The notes beneath the pieces are model-generated. The model was not told the DNA's origin, ran no database searches, and saw nothing but the letters and a program-made list of their open reading frames with translations. The translations under genes were made by a program, and so were the position numbers. From NCBI GenBank assembly GCA_021234155.1, contig JAJEKV010000056.1, positions 3,643,330 to 3,707,329 on the forward strand: DNA of 64,000 bases, in the 5' to 3' direction. Positions 35,627-45,690 of this stretch are shown here, piece after piece. This DNA is from Isoetes taiwanensis (Eukaryota; Streptophyta; Lycopodiopsida; Isoetales; Isoetaceae). The stretch's first letter is position 1; each line of letters begins with the position of its first letter.

Positions 35627-36384
35627 CTTTGAAGTTCTTTGAGGGAACTTGGAGGAGGTTGGTGACAAAAGAAGTTGAAGTGACGGGGAGATGGTTGCAT
35701 TTTGTCATAGCAAGTAGAAGTGGTTGTTGAGTCAGAAGTTTTGGGCTGCAATGATTCTGTAACCTGCAAAAGATGAAGTGAAATTGAATTCAGGACAGTA
35801 AAATAGAGTTAGTAATGGAACAAACATGAAGATAGAGCTACGTTGTTCAATGTGACGTTTGGTATTCTTGAAAGCTGCAGAATTGAATGAACTGAAGGAG
35901 GTTCTTTGAGATGATGTCTGCTGCAGAGAAATAAGAGAACAATAGAAATGTTATGTAAGAAGTGTATTCATGTACGAATAACAGTGAAAATTAGATTGAG
36001 AAGACCATGAGCCTCGGCGGACATGAGCACAGGACAATTCCAAACATCCTAAGAATGTTTTGCAGTTTGGCCAGACATATTGAAGATTAATCCACGATCG
36101 CATATACATAAGGTCAAAAACAAAATGTCTTTTTCAAAATAGCAAGTGACGCCATGCTGCTATAACTGAAAGATATGTTACAAATATGGAAAATGGTGAA
36201 AGGTATGTAAAAGATACCAAGATCAATATAGCCCCTAAGCATATATGCAGCTTGAACTCCCAACCTCTTGTGCTTGATCTTTATTCCTGCATCTGAAACT
36301 GTCAGCAAAGAAGTCAATAGCAGCAGTACCAACTTTCTCTAAATTAAAGAAGCACTGCCCAGACTCAACCAGAAGCATTTCAAG
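35627..36384 (-). pseudogene. Possible further captured exons, unassigned
   Basis: Two exon-like blocks with good splice borders. 36384 downwards follows TTTACAG and encodes LEMLLVESGQCFFNLEKVG and on to a stop; 35763-35627 lies between TTTTGCAG and a GTAGTC donor and encodes VTESLQPKTSDSTTTSTCYD and a Pro/Ser-rich end. No family recognised; they could belong to the same captured transcript as the TFIIIA exons or to another gene. Confidence 0.3.
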
Positions 36385-37661
36385 CTGTAAACACGAAGCA
36401 AAAGATTAGAGGCACATCATACATCACTGAAATAGTTTTTTAAGTTACTGGATTATAAGAGAAATGATCTATCCTTTGCATATCTGCATGTTCCTAAGGT
36501 TGCAGAAATGTAAAACTTGAAACTGCAAGAATACCAAATTTACCCTTGTAATTAATTAATGAGAAGGTTTCAAAGCATTTCAAGCTATGGCAGGGCCAGA
36601 TTAATTTGGCCATACTATAGATGGCATCTTTGTTTAACGATCTAAGGAAGAAAACGGATTTATAACTGAAAACAGGAACAATAGCACCAATTGTAGGCAT
36701 CATTGGAATAACTCATTTTTTCCAATGGTTATGAGTAACCTAACTATAAATGACAGTTTCGTGACTATTATAGTGCGCGATATCTAGTGCACACATCTGG
36801 CGCAAACGTAAATGCAAAGTTATGTTAGAGTGTTAGAGATGTGTGATGAAAACAGGGAAGAAAGTTCTTTGCATGGGAGGTTTAGTGTATGAACACAATT
36901 CTTCATGTTAGGCAAGAGCATCTTGAAAACAGGTTTAGAATTTGCCTGCGAAATGAAGGGTAAAGAAATGCTAAGTGCAATTCTTGTCTTAACAATTCTG
37001 ACCACTCTAAACCCAACTGGGAGCTTCCCTACATCTAATTCTACCTCTAATTTTACCTCTGATTCTGAGAAATTCGATACAGCAGTTCCTCAATGGATAA
37101 TATAAATTCGTGGCATGCATGCCCCCAGATGCAACAGAAAGAGGAAAAATTTGAAACCTAGAAAAAATCACTTGCTGGTGACCAGAACAACTTGACCTTG
37201 CCTATATATGCTTCAATCAACGTAAACTAATGTCGGACCTGAACAGAAGAGAAGAATAACTCCATCACCTGATTAGGTTGAGCCGAAACAACTATTGCTC
37301 TCTTGTGGTTGAAAAGACATCGCTAAAAAACATGAAACGGGCCTTCGCCATACCATACTGGATTTACAGGGCAAAACGTCAGTGTCCGAAATTCGACAGA
37401 GACAACTACTATTTCTGGCTTCCACACGGCCTCCATGACGCTCATATCCAAATCCATCTACCATATCCCGAGCCAAAAAATCATACCAATTTTTCTTTTC
37501 CGATTTTTGGACAATCGCAAATATTTTCCGGCAGACAAAACTTTTAAAACCTTAGAAAACTAACCTAGAAAAAAATTCCAAAAAGTTTTCCACACATCGG
37601 AAAAACCAAATTTAAACAATAGGATTTTCACACATTTAATAATACATGGGGACAAGAGTAT
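36385..37661. other. Unassigned AT-rich interval
   Basis: No gene or repeat identified. It contains the undetermined 5' border of the Helitron-like insertion and the short 3' flank of ORF2 of element 2. Confidence 0.3.
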
Positions 37662-39148
37662 TCACCGGCGAGAGCCCTTCATGGTCTTGAAGAAATTCTT
37701 CACGTCTTTGAGTCGGAGGCCCTTGCCGATGTTGCACAGGATGTTTTCGGAAGATCCACCTTCGAGAGCTCGAGCCATTTGAGGTGGAGGACGTGGTGGT
37801 GCTGTTGCAGCGACGACCATCATTGGTGCATCTCTCAAGTGGCAAAGTCAAGGCTGTAGAGGACCACAGATCTCTTGAATATACATGACCCGTGTTGCTG
37901 TGTAGTTTGGCGTGCTGCCCGAAGCCTAAGAGTGCTATCAAGAGTGCCATGGCCTCCTCTCCTCATAGGCTAAACTCCTTGTGGGAAACTATCATTTGTC
38001 CCTGACTAAGGGCTGGAAGATATTATCGGAACGCCCTTCCCCTATGTCCCGCCGTCTGCGATGCTGTGCCCTTCCTCTGTGCAGCCTCCACATAGATATC
38101 CAATGCTAGGAGGTCTTCGTGATCCCTCCACATGGTGGTTGCACTGTCCAAGCTGATGCTGCTGGATGCCTCCCACATGCTTCGCGATCGGACGGTTCTG
38201 CTAGAGCTCGGGCCCTTCCCTTGTTTGTACATTCTGCTTTGAATCACTTGGAATTCATCCTCTGGGATGACTGGCTGCTGCCGGTGATACATTTCCTTTA
38301 TGTATTCATAGGCGGCGACGTCAGACATCGTCTCGCCGACGTAATAGTGCCGCTCCGCTACCTCCCTTGGGACTTCCTATATGACTAGTCATGAAGTCGC
38401 TCTGCTGCTCCCTTGCAACCAACCCCAAGAACTCGTCGATTCTGAGCCCTTCTTCTAGGCAGTATGGGAGGTGGAGGATCGCCAAGATATACTCCTCCCT
38501 TTCGATCACTATCGGCGATAGAGCTGTGATGCCGATTGGTGGTTCGTTGGCCCGCCTAATGTCCTCGTCGTGCCTTGCTATCTGTCTCTCCATTCTTGTT
38601 GCCTCCCTGCTCTCCCAATCTGGGTTTTCTTCCCCTAGTTGCTCATAATCCTGCTCGATCTGTAATGCCCCTGATGTCGTGCCATGGTGTTCGTACTCTG
38701 AGGATTCGATTTCATGGATCTGGCCCTGATCTATCCTTGTGTTGAGCAGTGCCAGGTCCAAGGGCTGGATCGAAGGCTCCCCCACTCTGTTGACTGCTCT
38801 GTAGTGCATAAATAAGAGAAAGTCGCATGCGCCAAGACATACCTATGCCTATGAGCCGTACAACTCATGTAATCAGGCATATTCTTCGTCCTCTCCCACA
38901 ACTGACCTTTAACTCTGGAACCCCCACCTATGACCTGGCTTAACGACTCTAAGGACACGGGGAAGGCTGACTTCCCAGGGTAAGACTTGCTGGTCGTACT
39001 GGTATACTATGTCAGTATAATAAGGGGTTCTGGTCAGGGTTGCATGAAGGTCGAAGAGATGGTCAAACACATGGAAGGCCTCTTCAGCAAGGAAATCATG
39101 GATGTGGTTGGCATTGTCGTACCATTGAACAAAGTTCGTGGGCGCCAT
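37662..39148 (-). pseudogene. Conserved accessory protein of unknown function (ORF2, element 2)
   Basis: Starts MAPTNFVQWYDNANHI at 39148 and runs in several frames to a TGA at 37662-37664. Segments 38909-39148, 38731-38958, 38321-38809 and 38023-38328 follow each other as in element 1 ORF2. Shared landmarks are PIGITALSPIVIEREEYILA, EYIKEMYHRQQPVIPEDEF, LIALLGFGQHAKL and a C-terminal ENILCNIGKGLRLKDVKNFF. At least three frame changes and stops are present. A TATAAAA box lies about 95 bp upstream. Conservation across two diverged elements argues for a real function. Confidence 0.65.
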
Positions 39149-39238
39149 TGAGCAGAGATGGATGTAGAAAATGGCTTGGAAGAATTGAGAAAGGATGAGA
39201 GCAAGTTTGGTGAAGAGAAAATGGCAAATGAGGCCCTG

Positions 39239-39245
39239 TTTTATA
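39239..39245 (-). promoter_or_regulatory. TATA box of ORF2 (element 2)
   Basis: On the minus strand TATAAAA lies about 95 bp before the ORF2 ATG, the same arrangement as in element 1. Confidence 0.5.
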
Positions 39246-39420
39246 GGCTAAGGCTGCCTTGGTTTCCGTGCACAAGACTTCTTGATCAGGTAGACCTATG
39301 TTCCGAGACTCTAGATCTCCAAACTAGGTAACATGAAGTACAAATCTAAGCAAAACAAATCAAGAAACATTACATGGCAATTTGTTGGGTCAAATTTGGG
39401 CAAGTCTTGGTCGAACAAGG

Positions 39421-39898
39421 TTGACTCGGGTCCATTTGTGCGAAAGGGGCCTGTGTTCGCGACACAGGGGCCTTCGGAGCGAATCAACTGGAGTGGGTTG
39501 ATTTCTATAAAAACTTTTCTAAGGGTTGAAAGACATTAAAACACATATTTTGATCCATTCTAATCTAACTAACAACTTATTTCATGCTAATTTAACATAA
39601 AAAGATACAAATTTGGGTGATTCGGGTCCATTCGCGCGAAGGGGGTCTGCGTTCGCGACGCAGAGGTCTTTGGTGAGAATCGACCGGAGTGGCCCTATTT
39701 TGACTTCTTTTTGATGTTTTTAACTAAAATTAAGTGCTATACTGCATTTCTAGGAAAATTCTAAGCATTCTGACATCTTTTAATACAAAAATTGGATCAA
39801 TTATGACCTAAATCAAGTGACTTGGATCCATTCGCGCGAAAGGGGTCTGCATTCACGATATAGAGGGCTTTGGTGCAAATCAACCTGAGTGGGTTGAC
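39421..39898 (-). repeat. Three hairpin modules between ORF1 and ORF2 (element 2)
   Basis: Units of about 75 bp start near 39424, 39620 and 39820 (spacings 196 and 200 bp). Each has GGRTCCATTYGYGCGAA, then a hairpin, then GAATC.ACC.GAGTGG.. in variants. The stems are CCTGTGTTCGCGACACAGG (first copy) and TCTGCGTTCGCGACGCAGA (second copy, 39646-39664), where the paired bases differ but complementarity is kept; the third copy is decayed. The sequence is unrelated to the element 1 hairpins although position and spacing agree. Confidence 0.85.
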
Positions 39899-40125
39899 TT
39901 CGAGCCGAATTTTTGATTTTTAAATCAAAATTTTTCCTATTTTAGCAATTAAAGAGCATTCTAAGTACAACGGAAAGATTCTACAGCAATTTGATTTATA
40001 CAAGAACACTTTTATGCCAATGAGGAATTAATTTACAGAAAAATATACTTTTATAGATATAAGGTTGGAATATACAAAGGTATTATATATATGAAATTTT
40101 TATTTATGTACAAAACTGAAGCTCT

Positions 40126-41268
40126 TCAAGGCTTTTCCCCGCGCATCCTTCTTGCCAGGTGGAGGTCCTTGGGCATGACCGTCACTCACTTGGCGTGGAT
40201 GGTGCATAGGTTGCCTTCTTCAAAAAGCTGCACGAGCTCCGCCTCGGCTGCCTCCTGCAGGGATCGGACCATCAGGGGTGTGACCCCATAGTTAGTCCGA
40301 AATTCCTGCATTATTTCGCGAAGGAGCCGTTTGAATGGCGCCTTCCAAATGAGGAGATTAGTGCATTGCTGAAAGTGCCTAATCTCCCGAAACATACGTG
40401 GACCCATGGTGAACCTTCTTCGGCGGCTCCGACCGTAGTGGTGGCAGCTTCGGTTGGTTCTTAGGCCTCCTACCTCTGACGTACTTTTGTACGTTCTGCT
40501 TGCAATACCAGTCATTGTACCTCATCCATCTGCGGAGGTACTCCTAGTATGCTTTCTTGCGACGTTGGAATTCACGATCTTGTTTCAGCATGAATTCCCG
40601 CTCGCCCACCTTCTGCTTCTTAATTACCTTAGATGGCTTGGGCCACTTAGGGTACGGTGGGCGGACGTCAGGGTCTGAGGCTTCCCCGGTGTCTTGCTCG
40701 GGTCTTCTTCCTCCTGCCCGGCTTCTTCTGTCTCGTCTTTCTCCTCTTCCTCCTCGTTGGTAGGTTCCCGACGAGGCTCCTGGATGTGGATCGTGCCTTT
40801 TGGACCGCTTCTTCCTTCTCCGTGCCTCCTTCTCCCTCTCCCTTTTCTTCCTTTGCGCCCTCTCCTCTGGCCATTCGACCATCTTCTCCTTGCCCTTCCT
40901 CTTCCTGAAGGTGCCAACCTCCTCTTGTTGCGGCTGCTGCTGCTGCTGCTCCTCCTGCCGCTGCTCCTGCTGCTGCTGCTGCTCCTCATCCTGCTGCTGC
41001 TGTTGCTCGTCCCCCTGCTGCTGCTCCTCCTGCTCCGACGGCCAGCTAAGGGTTACAGTCTCATCCGCCCGCTGTCTCCCCCCCGAGGAGCTGCTTCCCT
41101 TCGACTCCTGGGAGGCATAGAAGGTGTCGTCCGTCGAACTAGACGACTCCTCCTCCCCCCGGGCTTGAGAGGCTCGGGGATCTTCTTTTCGGGACTTGCT
41201 GCTGCTGCCGCCATCGAGGGTATGTGCCTGGGGCTGAACTTCCTAGCTGTGCATTTGGTACGTGCTAT
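40126..41268 (-). pseudogene. Histone H3-like protein encoded by retrotransposon (ORF1, element 2)
   Basis: At 41265 downwards the frame reads ARTKCTARKF, the H3 tail with Gln5 replaced by Cys, preceded by ATA where a start ATG would be. A different frame (offset as in element 1) then carries a Ser-rich segment, a long glutamine/glutamate tract encoded by CAG/GAG repeats (about 40925-41035) and a basic segment (KKREREKEARRRKKRSKR). The H3 fold follows at 40126-40397: REIRHFQQCTNLLIWKAPF, RLLREIMQEF, SLQEAAEAELVQLFEEGNLC, IHAK, a TGA in place of the Arg codon (CGA to TGA is a CpG transition), then VTVMPKDLHLARRMRGE. The last segment is closer to host H3 than that of element 1. It lies directly after the 5' LTR leader. 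Confidence 0.88.
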
Positions 41269-41357
41269 ATCTTACGATTAAGGAAACTGATTAGGTTAAG
41301 CTGGAGATCAAAGGAGAGAGGTTTAGGGAAAGGTATGGGGAAATGGGTGGCAAAAGG

Positions 41358-41367
41358 GTATTTAAAA
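41358..41367 (-). promoter_or_regulatory. TATA-like box of ORF1 (element 2)
   Basis: TTTAAATACC on the minus strand, about 95 bp before the mutated ORF1 start. Weaker than the other three boxes. Confidence 0.4.
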
Positions 41368-41529
41368 AGGAAGATGCTCTAGGGAATATTCTCCTACTAT
41401 TAATAGCCCTATTAATTAGCCTTTCTTATTAATTACCCCATTATACATACTTATTAATTAATGGTTGCTGCTATATTATACCTTAAAATTTGAATTTTCC
41501 TAATGGTTTGAAGTGCCAATTATGGATTT

Positions 41530-41597
41530 GGGCCATTTTTCACCTGGGTCTCGGATTGGGATGATTCTTCGACCCATTTTGGGTGAAATTGATGCCC
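41530..41597 (-). repeat. Single hairpin-like inverted repeat upstream of ORF1 (element 2)
   Basis: Arms GGGCCATTTTTCACC..GGGTC and GACCC...GGTGAAATTGATGCCC face each other in the leader between the primer site and ORF1, a position corresponding to the first hairpin pair of element 1. Confidence 0.5.
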
Positions 41598-41823
41598 ATG
41601 CATAATTTGTACTTCAATTTTACTAGAATGTTAATTTGACTTATTCTTTCTTCCACATCCACAACTTGACCTAATTTTACGAACCCACTACCTAGGAGAA
41701 AAACTTTCCCCCCCTATTTTCGAGGTTCAAGGGTGGAATTTTCATCCCACATTTCTATTAGGCCGGTTAGACTACCTAGCTAGGGATATGGTCAGTGCTA
41801 GTTCTTGGTCAACCAAGAACATT

Positions 41824-41835
41824 GCTCTGATACCA
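41824..41835 (-). other. Primer-binding site of element 2 (tRNA-iMet)
   Basis: On the minus strand TGGTATCAGAGC directly follows the 5' LTR; identical to the site of element 1. Confidence 0.9.
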
Positions 41836-41836
41836 T

Positions 41837-43458
41837 TGTGACACTCCCTACAAAATATACGGCGCCCGGCCGTACACTCCGTAGGAAATCCCCCATCCGA
41901 TCCTTCTACCGCACGGGCCCTCTGTCTATCCCGCACTCCAGGCTGACCCTAGTGTGGGAAGGGGACACGAAGGTGTCTTGCGCGCCCTTCCCCTATGGGC
42001 TCCTATCACAGCAGAAGCATAGACAATGTCAGAACTAGCAATAACAACACATCAAACTACCTCGAAGGGTAGCACATCCATACATCTATAGATACAATAG
42101 AGATAATCACACGCCATAAAACATGAGAGCTCCTACCCAAGGCTCAGACACATGGAGAGGTAGATTGATGGCTAGGCCTCAAGATAGAGTAGACGGAGTC
42201 ATAACAATGGCGGGGCTGGCTCGAGACAATGGCTAGGGTTGACCACTCCATCCGCCCCTCCTGTGCATACTTTGCAGATAGGCTAGATCGGGCTCTGGTA
42301 CGACTCTAGCCTTCCGGATACGCAATCTCATGGCATCACCCATCGAGACTACTCCGGGTTGCATCTCCCTGGTGTTGAGGCAGGACGGGTTCCATCTCCC
42401 CGTCCCGGGGTCTAGAGGTTCCATGGGCGGCTAGAGAATCGTGGCGTCACACGATTCTTCCCCGACTTAACCCCCCAAAACAAGAGCCATGCCATCCCCT
42501 GCAACTCTTGAGAGGCAGGGCGGCACTAATGCCCAGGGAGGTGTCGGACCCATGCCCGGCCCACTCGAAGTGACCGGCCATAAGCCTAGCCCGCTATGGG
42601 GTCCCCAGTAGCCACGCTCAGCAGGGACCCTCCCTCCGTCTCGCCTCTAGCCCCGTTATGTGGTGCTGAGTCATACCATAGCTCCCATAGCCCGTTGGTT
42701 CTTATGCACAGGCCGCAATATATTAGGAACTAAAGGGTCTAACCAAGAGCATTACTAAGTAATGGCTACTAGGTCTCTACCCCCCTTCCCAATACAAGAG
42801 GAGCGAACATGATCAACCAACATCACATATCCACACAACATAATCATAATGAGAAGAACATCTAAATCTAATCATACATATCTAACTTACAGTTAGGGTT
42901 TCTTGATTAGGGTTCAAGATGTTGACTAAGTGTTCTAGGAAGGCTTTACTAGAGACACAAAATGCTAACCCATCTAGACTCTTAACTTCCAGATGATCTA
43001 CCAAGAACTCTAATCCAAATACCTGCTCCCGAGGAACTCCCTCCTACTCCTGGCGTCTCCATGATCTTCAAGGTGGTCGAAGTAGTGCTCGCTCGGGGGC
43101 TGCTGTGCTAGGCTATGCCACGATAAACGACTCTCGAAATGGAGTTTCGAGTGAGAAGAAGGTTCCCAAGATGTTAGAGCCAGAAAAGAGGCCTAGGGTT
43201 AGGGTTTAGGCCTATATAGGTTAGGGTCCATATGTCATGCCACGTGGCTTCAATGGGATATGGCCGTGTGGCGGTTGCCCAATAGGATAAGGCCACGTGG
43301 AAAATGGCCTTGTCCTAAGGTTATCTAAGTTATATAACTAACTTAGATATGCACCCTATGCCACTACCTAAGGTATACAAGGCTACAAGGATAGACTTGT
43401 ATAGTGACGGATCCAGAAACATACGTATTTATAGCGTATATTTCCAAGGAACGTCACA
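41837..43458 (-). repeat. 5' LTR of element 2
   Basis: 1622 bp, plus-strand ends TGTGACACTCC and GAACGTCACA, followed by the right target duplication CCTTC (43459-43463). On the minus strand a CTATATAGG box (near 43213) is preceded by AACCCTAA-type telomere motifs. Confidence 0.93.
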
Positions 43459-44752
43459 CCTTCTGCCAGATCAATTGGTAGTAGGGCACAACATCAGCCC
43501 TCCTTTGCCAATTTTCATGGGCTTCTTTGCAATTTTTAAGTGGCCGATTTGTCAAATTGCGTGCTTTGCAGTTCCTTGCCAGACGTTGCCCAATTTGTTC
43601 ATGTTTAATCATCCTTCTCTCCTTTTTGGATTGAATTTGATCCACTACCCACTTCAATCCAGTTACAGCTTCTGATTCTCTCGCTTCTTTTGTTTTTATT
43701 CCAATGACCTCCCTTGGCTTCCGCTGGATTCTTTGCCCCAGTATCTCGTGTTTGTCCGATCCCAATCTGGCCACTGACACCCTTCTCTGATCTTTCCTTG
43801 GCCGCTAGTTGCAGCAACCGCCTCCGCCACTGGCGCAACTCCTTCAGGGGGATACCCAGCCTTCATATCCCTTCCTCCCATTTTTCTATGGTTATCAGGT
43901 TTCGATTTCCCCTGTAGTCTTAGCTTGGTTTTCCTGTTTTTTCCATGAGAAGCGGCCATTTTTAGTCCCCTGTGGTTGTATTAATCTGGCGAACATTTTT
44001 CCTATAGTTGCTACATGTTTGCCCTCTTGGTTTCTCTATATGCATAAGTATGATTGCCGCTATACTTTTCTCGTATGTGTGCCCTTTTTTGTTGTCTTTT
44101 TTGTTAGTTTACAAATTTTCCTATGGTTCCGATATGATTGCCCTTGCGATTTTGTTTGTTCTATGGTTGATATTATATTCTCTCGATGATTGCTTCATGT
44201 TTCCTTACATTTGTTTTCTAGGGTGTCAGTATGATGGTTAATTGGCCTTACGAATGTTTTCCTATAGGTGGCCCTGCTTTGTCCCATTGTGTTTCTTTCT
44301 CCCTATGGTTGCCTTGTCATTTCTTCTCCTTCGACTTCTCATTCTTATCTTTTCTTCTGGTTGTTATTATGTTCGCTCTTTTCTGCTTGGTTTTTTCTCG
44401 TTCGTATTTTGTCTTGTCTTTTTCTCCCTCTTTCCATTTCAATCGTCTCGTTTCTATGAGTTGTAATGGCTTGCCTCATTTGGTCCTACCTTTCAGCTTT
44501 ATTTTTTCTCATGGCTAGTTTCTTCCTTTTTTCCTATGTTTTACTTCCCCATTGTGGTTGCTTGGTTCCGGACGAGTCCTTTCCTGAGCAGCGAGTTTTT
44601 TTGTCATTTTCATTTTGAACTATTGTACATTCAACTTGGTTTCCACCTTGCTTGCGATTATTGTACTATGTTCCATCATAGGGATAATTGTTTTTTGGCA
44701 TCTCGTGTACTAACATTCGTGATTTGCTATGCTTGACTAGAAATTTCATGAT
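43459..44752. other. Pyrimidine-rich region right of element 2
   Basis: The plus strand is rich in T and C with recurring phrases such as TTTTCCTATGGTT and CCCTATGGTTGCC. Open frames are Phe/Leu/Ser-rich and not credible. It may be the 5' part of the DIRS-like element that follows. Confidence 0.35.
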
Positions 44753-45690
44753 GTGGTAGATCAGGGCTCTCCCAGTACCTCTCAGGCTTCTTTGCGAGCC
44801 CGAAGGACTAAGTGGATTGCTATCAGCTCTCCCCATCCACCCTACCTATTCAACGTGGATGAACTTATGCGCATTCTGTTGCACCTAATGTACCTATTGT
44901 GCATATCTTTGCTACCCCTGTTGACCCCAACCCTCTAGTTATCTCTCTTGTGAGGTATACGAGTGCGGCTTCTCATTTTGGCTCTGCTTCTCGGATTGTT
45001 TCTTCAGTATCTTTTGCCTCGATTGTGCGCCCCTCCCCCCTCCTCCCCCCCCCCAAAACCGGTTTTTCTCTAACATCTCCTCTAGCATCTGCAGGTCCTT
45101 CTGTGCAGCTGAGCCACTCCTTGCCAACCACAGGTTCTGCAGTCCCATCTCTATCTTTGGATATGATGCCATAGTTCAGTTACAGATGGTGCAGATCCAG
45201 AGCCTACAGTCTTCACTTACTTATGACGTGCATGTTGATGAACGGATCGAGGTTCTGCAGCAGAAGGATTCGAGAATGTGCTTCTCGTTTGGTTTCTAAC
45301 TTTAAGAGGAATTTGTCTCGCCATCAGTACGAGTTTCTTTGTGCCACAAGGTCCAGGTTCTGGGAGCTACATGCGCGGCTGCCTGCCTTGTCTTCTCTGT
45401 TCTCGATTTGGCCGTCCAGATTGTTGAGGAAGGTAAGGCAGCCACTTTATAGAGGATGAAATTTCTAATTGTTGCTGATTGTGAAGGCTATAATGTTGCC
45501 CTAGACTTTGATGATCATGCAGGTCCTGCCTTATCAATGGATGATTCTAGAAAATTGAAGCTGGCTTGGCAGATGCATCATGATCGGTATCCTCTTGCTT
45601 TCAGATCTACTGCTTCCTCCTCTGCTTCTCCTGTCTCTAACGCTCCTCAATCTCAGTTTTCTTCATCTACATCTGGTGGGCATCTACATC
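44753..45690 (+). pseudogene. Gag-like N-terminal remnant of a DIRS-like element
   Basis: Degenerate coding sequence in shifting frames: VDQGSPSTSQASLRARRTKW at the start, and at 45456-45690 DCEGYNVALDFDDHAGPALS followed by MDDSRKLKLAWQMHHDRYPL and a Ser-rich end. The alpha-helical segment and Ser-rich tail fit the gag of DIRS-type retrotransposons. The reading is cut at 45690 by a small LTR element, and CLGHRIETC at 49236-49262 looks like the knuckle that belonged directly after it. Confidence 0.45.

Larger units (their letters stand above)
32877..37600 (-). mobile_element. Helitron-like insertion carrying gene fragments, inside element 2
   Basis: Gag and ORF2 of element 2 are about 5 kb apart here, against 160 bp in element 1. 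At the gag side the minus strand ends GCCCGGCAACGCCGGGC-ACCATAACTAG followed by T: a perfect 7-bp GC-rich hairpin 11 nt before CTAG, the classic Helitron 3' terminus inserted at an A|T site. Intron-containing host gene fragments lie behind it, as in gene-capturing Helitrons. The 5' TC terminus was not located, so the right limit given is only the edge of ORF2-related sequence. Confidence 0.6.
11484..43458 (-). mobile_element. Element 2: Ty3/gypsy chromovirus with H3-like gene, full length but interrupted
   Basis: Two highly similar LTRs (41837-43458 is the 5' LTR, 11484-13121 the 3' LTR on the minus strand) are flanked by identical 5-bp duplications CCTTC (11479-11483 and 43459-43463), proving one integration event. 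Minus-strand order: 5' LTR, tRNA-Met primer site, H3-like ORF1, hairpin spacer, ORF2, Helitron-like insertion, gag, protease, RT, [element 1 inserted], RNase H, integrase, chromodomain, polypurine tract, 3' LTR. All coding parts carry stops or frameshifts. Its proteins are clearly related to, but distinct from, those of element 1. Confidence 0.92.

Noticed and set aside
37273-37547. Open frames on both strands next to ORF2 of element 2
   Set aside because: No family signature; overlapping frames on opposite strands in AT-rich sequence.
40694-41281. Leucine-rich plus-strand open frames opposite the H3-like gene
   Set aside because: They are the antisense reading of the CAG/GAG-rich linker of ORF1.
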